Assembly (NCBI RefSeq): GCF_014698115.1
Contig: NZ_JACJSJ010000057.1
Location: 1 to 51,251 of the forward strand
From: Nostoc sp. FACHB-973
Lineage (GTDB): Bacteria; Cyanobacteriota; Cyanobacteriia; Cyanobacteriales; Nostocaceae
Length of the DNA: 51,251 nt
Direction of reading: 5' to 3'
Part shown: in pieces, positions 1 through 9,300 of the stretch
Numbering within the stretch: the first letter of the stretch is position 1
Layout: every line of letters begins with the position of its first letter
Program-made: the position numbers and the translations under genes
Notes under the pieces: generated by a model
Told to the model about the DNA's origin: nothing
Database searches by the model: none
Seen by the model: only the letters and a program-made list of their open reading frames with translations

Positions 1-1
1 T

Positions 2-1798
2 TCAGGAAGTGTCGGAAATGAAGAATTTAGAGGTGGTCTTGGTCAGGATAGTCTCTTAGGGCAAGCAGGCAACGATAAGCTTTATGGAGAGGCAGGTAAT
101 GATACCCTCTTAGGCGGTGCAGGTAATGATTCCCTTTACGGAGGTACAGACAATGATAGCCTCTTAGGTGGAGAAGGCGATGACTATCTCAAGCCAGAAG
201 AAGGAGCCGATACTGTCTTGGGAGGGACTGGCTCAGACCTTCTCGATTTAGACCATTCCGATCAGTCTGTTGCATTAACACTAAACTACACTAATGTCAA
301 TGTCTTTGCTACCATTGCCGATACCACCTTCAAAGAAATAGAAACCATTAGTCTGTTATCTGGAAGTGGCAATGATAACCTGAATTTAAGTGCAGCCATT
401 GGCAATAACTATGTCGAAGGCAGAGATGGCAATGACACCATCTCAGGTAGTGTGGGAAATGAAGATTTTAGAGGTGGTCTTGGTCAGGATAGTCTCTTAG
501 GGCAAGCAGGCAACGATAAACTTTATGGAGAGGCAGGTAATGATACCCTCTTAGGCGGTGAAGGCAACGATAGTCTTTACGGAGGTGCAGGTAATGATAG
601 CCTCTTAGGTGGAGAAGGCGATGACTATTTCAATCCCGCCGAAGGAGCCGATACAATTATCGGCGGCAATGGCATTGATACTCTAGAATTAGACCGTTCA
701 GGCAATACCATCACTACTAACTTCACTGTTACTTACACCAATGCCAGCGTCTTTACAGTTTTAAACGATGTCAACTTCAAAGATATCGAATCTATTTACT
801 TCAAATCTGGCAGTGGGAACGATGTTCTGAATTTCAGTGCTACCACTCGGCAAGATATCATAGAAGGCGGAGATGGCAACGATAACATTATCAGTGGCAG
901 CGGCAAAGACCGCATTTATGGTGATACGGGCAATGATACTGTCTCAGGGCAAGCCGAGAACGATCTGATCTTTGGTGGGGTAGGTAATGACAGCCTCTCT
1001 GGTGATGGTGGCTCAGATGGTTTGTACGCCGGGGAAGGAGACGACTACCTTAAAGGTGGCTCTGGCAATGACAGAGATACTTTTCTCTATACAGAATATG
1101 TCTTCATCGACAGTAACGCTAACTTTATCATCGATCCTGGTGAACTGATCGCCATTAACTACTTCGCTGGATTGCGGGGCGAAGAAGGCAATGATACCTT
1201 AGATCCCGGACTCGGTGCTGATTATGTAGATGGCGGCACAGAAACTGATTTACTCAAGGTTGACTACTCTACCATTACTACTGCTGGCATTTCTACCACT
1301 GTGGGCACTAATGGCAGTGGCACCATTTCCGCAGGGGATAGTACTATCTCCTACTTCAATATTGAACAATTTGATATTCTTGGCACCTCACAAGCAGATA
1401 ACTTGAGGGGAGGAAACCTCAGCGATACTCTCCGAGGTGGTGCAGGTAATGATACTCTCAATGGAGGTGGAGCTAGCCCCAGTTTAAGTCAAATAGATAT
1501 CTTAACAGGAGGTTTAGGACGCGATCGCTTTGTTTTAGGAGATACAAATACAGTGTTTTACGATGACAATAATCTCCTAACTGCGGGAACAGATAGCTAC
1601 GCTAGACTTACTGACTTTAATACCAGTGAAGACATCATTCAACTTCGAGGTGTAAGTACTGATTATCGTTTAGTTCTCTCCGGTTCCAATACCCAGCTAT
1701 TTAGAGATAAACCGGGAACCGAACCCGATGAATTGATTGCTCTTATCGATGCTCAAACAGGGTTGAATCTAACTAATAGTTACTTTAATTACTCGTAA
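2..1798 (+). CDS. RTX calcium-binding repeat protein, C-terminal part (5' end outside window)
   Basis: The frame is open from base 2 to a TAA at 1796-1798, giving 598 residues with no start in the window, so this is the C-terminal part of a longer protein. It is made of blocks of the glycine/aspartate nonapeptide GGxGxDxLx, for example GGEGNDSLYGGAGNDSLLG, which in RTX proteins forms Ca2+-binding parallel beta-rolls. Blocks are separated by about 60-residue beta-rich spacers beginning DLLDLDHS and DTLELDRS. Bases 2-230 recur at about 443-671 (period 441 bp, 147 residues), so the gene grew by duplicating a block plus spacer. The last ~100 residues (RDRFVLGD..., DFNTSEDIIQL) look like the end of type I-secreted RTX proteins, so export is inferred. 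It is the only plus-strand gene and converges on the NRPS side, so it is probably unrelated to peptide synthesis. The enzymatic part, if any, is not visible. Confidence 0.9.
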   Translation, partial: SGSVGNEEFRGGLGQDSLLGQAGNDKLYGEAGNDTLLGGAGNDSLYGGTDNDSLLGGEGDDYLKPEEGADTVLGGTGSDLLDLDHSDQSVALTLNYTNVNVFATIADTTFKEIETISLLSGSGNDNLNLSAAIGNNYVEGRDGNDTISGSVGNEDFRGGLGQDSLLGQAGNDKLYGEAGNDTLLGGEGNDSLYGGAGNDSLLGGEGDDYFNPAEGADTIIGGNGIDTLELDRSGNTITTNFTVTYTNASVFTVLNDVNFKDIESIYFKSGSGNDVLNFSATTRQDIIEGGDGNDNIISGSGKDRIYGDTGNDTVSGQAENDLIFGGVGNDSLSGDGGSDGLYAGEGDDYLKGGSGNDRDTFLYTEYVFIDSNANFIIDPGELIAINYFAGLRGEEGNDTLDPGLGADYVDGGTETDLLKVDYSTITTAGISTTVGTNGSGTISAGDSTISYFNIEQFDILGTSQADNLRGGNLSDTLRGGAGNDTLNGGGASPSLSQIDILTGGLGRDRFVLGDTNTVFYDDNNLLTAGTDSYARLTDFNTSEDIIQLRGVSTDYRLVLSGSNTQLFRDKPGTEPDELIALIDAQTGLNLTNSYFNYS

Positions 1799-2019
1799 CT
1801 GTTCACGGTGCATAAAAGAACCCCACCCCCAAACCCTACCCTTGCTAAGAGGGGAGGGGAGCTAAAGCACAGCTTTAGCGGGGTGGGCTTGGGAGGGTTT
1901 AGCTCTAATCACTTATCAAAAAAAATCTCCGCGTCCCCGTGTCCCCGTGTCCCCGCGTCAGCCTAAATTTCAATCTTCAAAAAGCCCAAAATCTGAGCGG
2001 ATGATTCAAGATGCTAGCA
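1799..2019. terminator. Convergent intergenic region with hairpin and C/G-rich tandem repeats
   Basis: This lies between the convergent RTX gene and the small minus-strand gene. A stem of 8 bp with a 3-nt loop (GCTAAAGC ACA GCTTTAGC) sits at 1861-1879, inside a longer pair of G-rich and C-rich arms (ACCCCACCCCCAAACCCT to the left, GGGTGGGCTTGGGAGGGTTT to the right), so the transcript can fold strongly on either strand. No clear U-tract follows. At about 1928-1961 is a short tandem of CCCCGTGT units typical of Nostoc genomes. A bidirectional terminator is an inference. Confidence 0.45.
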
Positions 2020-2439
2020 CTAATAATAACCTGTTATTTTTGTGCCAACAAATGATTGATCTTTATCCCTGATTATAAATTTGGAACTATTAATTTCAAC
2101 TATTTCATACTTTTCTGTGATGAATATAGAACCTAAACTAGCTATTACATCTGCAATAGAAATCTTAAATGCTAGGGGTATCTGTAAATTGAAAAATGAT
2201 TTAGGAATAGCTTTCAGACTTAAATGCAATCTTCTATCAGTTACATACCATACACCAGTAAATTGATTACCTGTGAAAATTTCTCTAGGTTTATGAAAAA
2301 TAAATGTTTGAATCTTGGTTTGCTCATAAGTCATATCATCTCTAAATATAATAGTGATTTTTTCCCAAGACGAATTAAAGCGCCATTTTCCAAAAAGTAA
2401 AATTTCTATATCGATGTCAGAAAGATTAGTATTAGTCAT
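2020..2439 (-). CDS. Small protein of unknown function
   Basis: About 139 residues from ATG at 2439 (MTNTNLSDIDIEIL). A longer reading from 2499 overlaps the end of the upstream gene and is less likely. I do not recognise a family. The pattern is a run of short alternating beta strands (LLFGKWRF, ITIIFRDD, QFTGVWYVTDRRLHL, KYEIVEI, SKFIIRD) with one hydrophobic helix-like stretch in the middle. This resembles small lipocalin-like or beta-barrel sheet proteins only in outline, with the WRF / GVWYV spacing as the best hint. There is no signal peptide or membrane segment. It follows the GUN4 gene by about 30 bp on the same strand, so the two may be cotranscribed. Function unknown. Confidence 0.5.
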   Translation of the reverse strand: MTNTNLSDIDIEILLFGKWRFNSSWEKITIIFRDDMTYEQTKIQTFIFHKPREIFTGNQFTGVWYVTDRRLHLSLKAIPKSFFNLQIPLAFKISIADVIASLGSIFITEKYEIVEINSSKFIIRDKDQSFVGTKITGYY

Positions 2440-2470
2440 ATTAATCGCCAAATTAGCTGCAACTCTAATT

Positions 2471-4177
2471 TTATTTATTATTAACAAATTTGCTCTCAAC
2501 GCATAAGAAATTGTCGTTACAAAATTTTACACGACACAAGAATAAGTGCATTTGCCAAATTAACCAAGATCCGACGCGCCACGCTCCCATTGAAAGATGC
2601 TCCGCAGATGATGGATATAAATTAAAGGTATCTTGGTGATAGTGTAACCATTGCGCTGGTAAATGTCCTATGGGTGTTGTAGGGGATAATTGAAAAGTTA
2701 ATTGATCGTAATCTAACCAGTTTCCTTCTTTTCGCCAACCAAGGCGATCGCCGAGTCTCTTTTCTGTTTCATAATCTACTTGACCACCCATTTCACTCCA
2801 AATATTTTGCTGAACACGAAAGCCAAAAGAACCATGACTGTATTCTTCCCACAGATGATTAATGGTTTGGAGGTCTTTGCAAGAAAAATTATCAATATCT
2901 TCTTGATAAACTTCATTCCAATAACTTTTGCCTATGACTTGCAGCATTAATTTAGTGGTTTCAATGTCAGCTTCTTTCCACTTATCCTGGCTCAGGAGAT
3001 TCCGCAATTCGGTATAATCAATATTATTTTTCTTTTGAAATTCTTGTGTTAACCTAGCATCGTCATTAGTCAGTTTTATCAATTCAGTTTCTTTAACACT
3101 AGGGGGAGGGGTTCTAGAAACCAAATTTGTTTCCGGTATACCTATTTCTTTTCTTTGCTCGACAAGTTGGTTGGAAATATAGCTAGATATGGAATCAATT
3201 TCTTTATCTAAAGAAAGGTGAGTATTGGCTAAATCAAAATCATGGATTTGCCAATCTAACAATTTACATTTAATAAAAGCATCTTTTAATCTTTCTTTTT
3301 TTTCATAACTTGATACCATAAAATCTAAAAAAGTTTCAGAAATTCCGTCACTTTCTTTGGGAATTAATAAATTAGACTCAGACTTTAAAATATTATCTGC
3401 TAAATTTTTAATATCTCCGACAGTTGAGTAAAAATCCTCATCTACTTTAACTACTTCATCTATTAAGGATTGAAAGGGACTAAAGTAATCTTGTAAATAA
3501 TTTTCAAAGTTAATTGCAGTTTCAGCAAATTCTACTATTTCTTGACGAACTTTTTGGGCTTTTATTTGATATTCGTAAATTTCTTGATAAACTTGTAAAT
3601 CTTTAGCTACTTGCTCGACAATTTGCTTTTGAGTTTTAGTATCTTCTGCCAAAGTTTTAAGACCTTCGCTCAGCAATTTTATTTTTTCTAACATCAAAAA
3701 ACAAGCATTGCTTAGTAGTAAAAGTGCTTTCAGGTTTTCTTGTTTTTCCCGGTTTAATTCCTCAAGTATTTGGGGATTTTTAGAATTTTTTATTTCTAGT
3801 GTTTTTCTTTCACGATCTAAGTTTTTTATTTCTAGGTGTTTTTGGATAAACAATTTTTTCAAATCATCAGTCAGCTTCAGCAAAAATTTTTGATAACTGT
3901 CTTTATAATTTTCTAAAAAATTAATAATTTGAGTGTAATCTTTTATTAGTAATTGGCTTTCTTGAAAAATTTTCTCCTGACCTATTTCTCTTTTAAGCTT
4001 AATTATTCCCCAAAGCTGATAATACCGAACGCCTTCTTTAATTAACCTTCGGCGTTCCTTAATTTTTTTTTGAACAGCTTTTAATTTGCTGTTTTTCAGA
4101 ACAGGTAGTTTGTAGGTTCGTTCATAAATCCTAATCTTTTTGTAAGTAATTAGTTGTCTTTGCTGTTTAGTAAGCAT
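2471..4177 (-). CDS. Coiled-coil protein with C-terminal GUN4 domain
   Basis: Starts at ATG 4177 (MLTKQQRQL). An upstream GTG at 4207 in the same frame immediately follows the aptE stop, so the start is uncertain. About 568 residues. The first ~370 are Lys/Glu/Leu-rich and helical, with long heptad-like stretches and no membrane segment. At about 385-525 is a GUN4 domain: DYTELRNLLSQDKWKEAD, then ETTKLML, DLQTINHLWEEYSHGSFGF, GDRLGWRK and LPAQWL. Canonical GUN4 binds Mg-protoporphyrin/bilins and stimulates Mg-chelatase; cyanobacteria also carry many GUN4 fusions to signalling or effector modules. The last ~45 residues are hydrophobic and Trp/Cys-rich, unlike canonical GUN4. The gene is 30 bp downstream of aptE on the same strand, so it could be cotranscribed with the anabaenopeptin genes, but no role in that pathway is known. 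The domain call is firm; the function is not. Confidence 0.8.
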   Translation of the reverse strand: MLTKQQRQLITYKKIRIYERTYKLPVLKNSKLKAVQKKIKERRRLIKEGVRYYQLWGIIKLKREIGQEKIFQESQLLIKDYTQIINFLENYKDSYQKFLLKLTDDLKKLFIQKHLEIKNLDRERKTLEIKNSKNPQILEELNREKQENLKALLLLSNACFLMLEKIKLLSEGLKTLAEDTKTQKQIVEQVAKDLQVYQEIYEYQIKAQKVRQEIVEFAETAINFENYLQDYFSPFQSLIDEVVKVDEDFYSTVGDIKNLADNILKSESNLLIPKESDGISETFLDFMVSSYEKKERLKDAFIKCKLLDWQIHDFDLANTHLSLDKEIDSISSYISNQLVEQRKEIGIPETNLVSRTPPPSVKETELIKLTNDDARLTQEFQKKNNIDYTELRNLLSQDKWKEADIETTKLMLQVIGKSYWNEVYQEDIDNFSCKDLQTINHLWEEYSHGSFGFRVQQNIWSEMGGQVDYETEKRLGDRLGWRKEGNWLDYDQLTFQLSPTTPIGHLPAQWLHYHQDTFNLYPSSAEHLSMGAWRVGSWLIWQMHLFLCRVKFCNDNFLCVESKFVNNK

Positions 4178-4207
4178 TACCCTGATTCTCAAAAGTATGA
4201 GTAGCAC

Positions 4208-6223
4208 CTAAACTCTTATCCATTTCAATACCTTGGGGTCTTTGTCATAGCGGTAGGTCACGCCATCCTGAGTAGTGATGGACTTGCCAAGGCTAGCTTT
4301 GCTTCTGATAGTATTAATGGGAGAATCTGTTAATGTCTGCATTTCCTTATGAGAAAGTCCGGCGATCGCGTCTATCTCTACTTGACTTTGAGATTGATTG
4401 TTGGCTGAAGTATCTACCGTGATTGGATTATTTTCGGCGGGATTAGTAACAATTTGTTTTGCTTTTTGCAGCCGATAGTCTTGTACAGTTATCAGTTGCC
4501 AACTAGAATCTTCTAAAAGTTCCAGAACCCACTGATGATAATTAAACAGACTCTCCCGATGTCCAACACTGATAAATGTTGTTTTCGTTTCTTGCAATTG
4601 TCGATATAAATTCACTTCATTATTTAAATCCAAAGCGCTTGTTGCTTCATCTAAGATAGTGAAGCTAGGACGAGTCACTAATATTCTTGCAAAAGCGAGG
4701 CGTTGTTGTTCTCCCAAAGATAATATATTTTCCCAAGGAACTTCTGTATCCAAATCATCGACTCGGCTAAATAAGTTTTGCAGGTTAACTTCTTGCAAAA
4801 CTGCTTCAAGTTCTTTTTTACTCATTTGACGATTTGTTTGAGGATAAAGTAATTGTTCGCGCAAAGTTCCCAAAATTATGTAAGGACGTTGGGGTAAAAA
4901 TAAGACATCTTCTAAGGGAGGCCGTACCAGACGACCGGTTCCGGCGTTCCACAAACCAGCGATCGCTCTCAGTAGAGAACTTTTACCTCTACCGCTAGGG
5001 CCAACAATCAATAAACCTTCTCCTGGCTGAACAGACACTGACAAATCCTCGACAATCACCTGTTCATAATCCGGCGTTTGTAAGGTGACATTCTCAAAAG
5101 CCAGACGGTTTTCTTCTACTGCTTTAATGGTACTGACATTCTCTGGTTCTTTGGTAACAGTTTCTAAAACATTCAACAACTCACTTAAGCGATCGACGTA
5201 ACTAGAAAATCGTCCGGAAGTCGCAAATTCTCTGATTAATTCTGCCATAGCACCGGCAAACAGATTACAAGCTAAACTGGCTTGACCAACTTCTCCATAA
5301 TCAACTTCACCGTTAATATATAAAGGTCCCAGAACTAAAAATGGAAATATTTGGATAATAGCCTGATATGCTCTGTTAAAAATATCCTGACTTCTTTCCC
5401 AATTAATCTTGCGCTTAGTATATTTAACAATATTATTAAATCGGCGTTCAATGATATTTAATTCTTGGTTTTCTCCCTGAAAAAAAGCTATCGATTCAGC
5501 ATGATTACGAACATGAGTCAGACTGTAATTATGGTCAGCTTCAGCTTCGAGTTCTTGCTGATTAATCTTATTTAATTCTTGAGCTAAGTAAACAGCAATC
5601 ACATTACCTATAACTGTATAAATAACCAAAGCAATTGCAATGGGTTGAGAAATTGACCAGAGAATTACTAAAAAAGTCGTCATTTCCAGCACTTTTTCTA
5701 GGGTAGTAGCTGAAAAACTGAGAGCAGTCCTGGCAATGGGTTCGATTTCTTGGGATAGACGTTGATCTGGATTATCAATATCGGATTTAAAGTTGATTTT
5801 ATAGTAAGCACGATTGCTCAAATATTTTTTTAAAATGTGATTGCTGAGCCATTGGTACCAATCAAGAGCTATTCGTTTTCTGATAAATCTGGAAAATCCT
5901 ACTAAAAGCGTTACCGAAACAAGGGCAACAGCGTAGACTATTAATGTATTAACAAACTTAGAAGAATCTTTTTCTTCAATAATGGCATCAACTAAATAGC
6001 GACTAACAAAGCTATTAAAAGCTGTTATACCTACAAGGGCGATGATTAATATAATCAAGAGAAACAGCATTGCCCATGCGCGAATTACATCGGAAAATGC
6101 TCTGCCATCTGAGTCTGTTGGATACCAGTATGGTGCAGCGATCGCCTTGACATTCTCCCAAAATTTATTAATATTTGAAAAAGTATTTGTCAATGGTTGA
6201 AAAAGAGAAAATTGAGTTTGCAT
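4208..6223 (-). CDS. aptE: AptE, anabaenopeptin-cluster ABC exporter (fused permease-ATPase)
   Basis: 671 residues from ATG 6223. The N-terminal ~330 residues hold about six hydrophobic segments in an SbmA/YddA/peroxisomal-type permease. The ATPase follows: Walker A GPSGRGKSS near residue 405, signature LSLGEQQR near 498, Walker B FTILDEATSALD near 520 and H-loop SVGHR. One polypeptide has one membrane and one ATPase half, so a homodimer is expected. It is the fifth gene of apt clusters and is taken to export the cyclic peptide across the inner membrane; this rests on position and family. The last ~50 residues (SHKEMQTLTDSPINTIRSK ... VLKWIRV) form a small helical, DNA-binding-like tail shared with the exporter at 40400-42427. 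It sits 153 bp downstream of aptD, the gap being filled with tandem repeats. Confidence 0.88.
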   Translation of the reverse strand: MQTQFSLFQPLTNTFSNINKFWENVKAIAAPYWYPTDSDGRAFSDVIRAWAMLFLLIILIIALVGITAFNSFVSRYLVDAIIEEKDSSKFVNTLIVYAVALVSVTLLVGFSRFIRKRIALDWYQWLSNHILKKYLSNRAYYKINFKSDIDNPDQRLSQEIEPIARTALSFSATTLEKVLEMTTFLVILWSISQPIAIALVIYTVIGNVIAVYLAQELNKINQQELEAEADHNYSLTHVRNHAESIAFFQGENQELNIIERRFNNIVKYTKRKINWERSQDIFNRAYQAIIQIFPFLVLGPLYINGEVDYGEVGQASLACNLFAGAMAELIREFATSGRFSSYVDRLSELLNVLETVTKEPENVSTIKAVEENRLAFENVTLQTPDYEQVIVEDLSVSVQPGEGLLIVGPSGRGKSSLLRAIAGLWNAGTGRLVRPPLEDVLFLPQRPYIILGTLREQLLYPQTNRQMSKKELEAVLQEVNLQNLFSRVDDLDTEVPWENILSLGEQQRLAFARILVTRPSFTILDEATSALDLNNEVNLYRQLQETKTTFISVGHRESLFNYHQWVLELLEDSSWQLITVQDYRLQKAKQIVTNPAENNPITVDTSANNQSQSQVEIDAIAGLSHKEMQTLTDSPINTIRSKASLGKSITTQDGVTYRYDKDPKVLKWIRV

Positions 6224-6251
6224 ATTTGATAAATAAATTGAACATCTTTTG

Positions 6252-6370
6252 GGGAGTAGGAGTTAGGAGTTAGGAGTTAGGAGTTAGGAGTTATTCTCCC
6301 CCTGCCTCCCCTGCCTCCCCTGCCTCCCCTGCCTCCCCTGCTCCCTCATCTCCCTCATCTCCCTCATCTT
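6252..6370. repeat. Tandem repeats between aptD and aptE
   Basis: Three successive arrays fill the 153-bp gap: about five copies of the heptamer AGGAGTT (6253-6291), then 9-bp CTGCCTCCC units (about 6300-6340), then 9-bp CTCATCTCC units (about 6345-6368). These match the short tandemly repeated repetitive sequences described in Nostoc/Anabaena genomes. The array lies in the presumed aptE leader, so copy-number changes could alter spacing or RNA folding there (inference). Confidence 0.85.
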
Positions 6371-6376
6371 TCCACA

Positions 6377-9300
6377 CTATGTATAACTCTCCAAACCGAT
6401 CAAATTCTGTAATTCTGCGGCTAATATTTTGACATTAGGTTCATACAGAATTGCACCGTGGTTTCCAGGTATCGAAATTACTTTCACTGGCTTTTGAGTA
6501 AAGGCTTGCCATCCCAAATCAGGCAGATTGTAATCTGAACAACCTTGGAGTTCTTGGACGACAATCTCCTTCACTTCTTGAGCGCGGAATAAAACAATGG
6601 GGGCAGAAATACAATAATTGGGCTGATAATTTGCGTAATTGAGCGTCAACACTTGCATCACTTGCAGATTGTTTTTCAGTAGAGAAAGGGTTGAGTGTTC
6701 TGGTAGGACATTGTATCGGTATAGATACTCTGCCGCTAGATCCCAACGGGCTTGGTCATCAGGACTTGCAGCTAAATCATCGTATTCCAAACCTAAAGAA
6801 ATTCCCTTGATGGCTTCAATTCGTTGAATTGATTGCCAAATCCAATCAAGGTCTGTTCTATTAGTTAAATACTCAGGTCTAGAAACCAGTCCTGCATCCA
6901 ATATCGCTAGTAAACCCACTGTTTCACCTTGCTGTTCGAGTTGGGCAGCCATTTCAAAAGCAACGGCACAACCTGAAGAGTATCCTACCAGTATGTATGG
7001 ACTTTTTGTTTGCTGTTGGTGTAATAATTCAATCAGTTGACTTGCATGGGCTGGTACTGAATCAGGAAGTGGGCTAAGTCCATCTCGGCCTGGAGTTTCT
7101 AGTCCATACACTGGATGTTCAGTGCCTAAATTGCTTGCCAAATCTCGAAAATAAAAGCCGTGTCCGTTTGCGCCAGGAAGAAAAAATAGAGGGGTTGCGT
7201 TTCCTAAAGGTTGGAGTGAGAGTAAATCAGGATGGGAATGTTGAACCTCTGTATCACAAAGTTGTTGTGCTAGTTGAGCAATAGTAGGATTTTGAAATAA
7301 ACTGCTTAAAGAAAGTTGTTGCCCAAATATCTGTTGAATATTATTGAGCAATTTCATCGCCAATAAAGAATGACCGCCCAAGTCGAAAAAGTTATCATGA
7401 ATTCCAATTTTTTGACGTTCGAGGACAGCAGACAAAATTTGCGCTAGTTGTTGTTCAATTTCGTTGCGTGGTGCTTCATATAAACCTTCAATTCTACTGT
7501 CCGGAGCAGGTAAAGCTTTACGGTCAATTTTGCCATTGGGAGTTAAAGGTAATTCATCCAATACTACAATTTGAGCAGGTACCATGTAATCGGGTAGACG
7601 AGATTTGAGATGATTTTTTAATTGGGTAGATAAATCAGTTGGAATTTTTCCTGTTAGATATGCAACTAAACTCTGGTTGCTTTCAGTTTTATATAAGGTT
7701 ACTATTGCTTCTTTAACTAAAGGATGTTGCAATAATAGCGATTCAATTTCACCTAATTCGATGCGGAAGCCCCGTAATTTTATTTGATCGTCAATACGAC
7801 CTAGATATTCAAGGTTGCCATCACAATTCCATTTTGCTAAGTCGCCAGTTTTATAAATTCGCTCAAGTTTCCCGAATAATTCAAGTTCAATAAATTTTTC
7901 GGCGGTAGTTTCAGGACGATTGAGATAGCCTCTTGCTAAACCTACGCCGGCGATGCACAATTCTCCAGGTATTTCTGGAGGTAGTGGTTGATTGTGAGTA
8001 TCTAAAATGTAGATGCGAATATTGGCTAACGGTTTACCAATTGGTGGTTTTTTGCCATTGGGTTGGCAAAGAGCGATCGCTGCACAAACTGTAGATTCCG
8101 TCGGCCCGTAGCCATTAAAAAAACGCCGTCCCTTTGCCCACTGGGTAACTAATTCTGTTGGGCAAGCTTCACCAGCAGTAACTACGACTTGCCAATCAGG
8201 TAAGGTTGCTTGTGGTAGTAGAGATAAGACTGAAGGAGGTAAGGTGATATGGGAAATTTGGCGATCGCCTAAAAACTTCACTAAGTCTTGACTTGGTAGC
8301 AGGGTTTCTTTTTTAGCAAGATATAAACAAGCACCCGCGGCAAGGGCAGTGGCAATTTCCCAAATTGAGGCATCAAAGCTGAAAGAAGCAAACTGAAGCA
8401 AACGGCTTTGGGGTTGAATTTGCAAAACTTGAGCGATCGCCAAAGTCATATTTATTAGTCCTCGATGCTCAATCATCACTCCTTTGGGTCTTCCCGTGGA
8501 ACCAGAAGTATAAATTACATAAGCTAAATTATCAGGTTTACTTTTTGGACTGGGATTTTCTATTAACTCTTCGGTAAAATTTTCTTCATCCAAACAAATT
8601 ACTTGAGGAGAATTTTCTAGTTCAGCCAGAGGTAATTTTTCTAGGACAAAACTTTGTGTTAGTAACACCGATATTCCCGAATCTTCTAACATCAACCCAA
8701 TCCGTTCTTGTGGATAATTGGGGTCAATGGGTACATAAGCACCACCAGCTTTGAGGACACCGAGTACACCAATAATCATTTCTAAAGAACGGTCAATGCA
8801 GATACCAATTAAAGTGTCTGGTTGAATTTGTTGATTTTGAATTAAATAATGAGCGAGTTGGTTGGCTTTTTGATTTAGTTGCTGATAAGTTAAGCTGTGG
8901 GATTCAAACACCAAAGCGATATTATGAGGATTTTTTTCAACTTGTTGTTCAAATAAGTCAACTAAAGTTTTATCTTCAGGATATTCGGTTTGAGTTTGAT
9001 TCCAGCGTTGTAGTTGCAGAAGTTGCGCTGCTGTCATCAAAGGCAAACTCTTGATAGGTTGGTTGGGGTTATCAACAATTCCTTTGAGTAAAACTTCAAA
9101 TTGTTCTGCCATCCGTTGGATAGTACTTTTCTCAAACAAATCGGTAGCGTATTCCCAAGAGCAATTTAACTGGTTGTCAGATTCTACAACCATGAGTGTT
9201 AGGTCAAACTTAGCAAAGGGACACGTTACTCCAAGCGATTCAATCTCTAGTCCTGGAAAATTCAAGTCGGCACTTTCATCATTTTCCACTGCTAACATCA

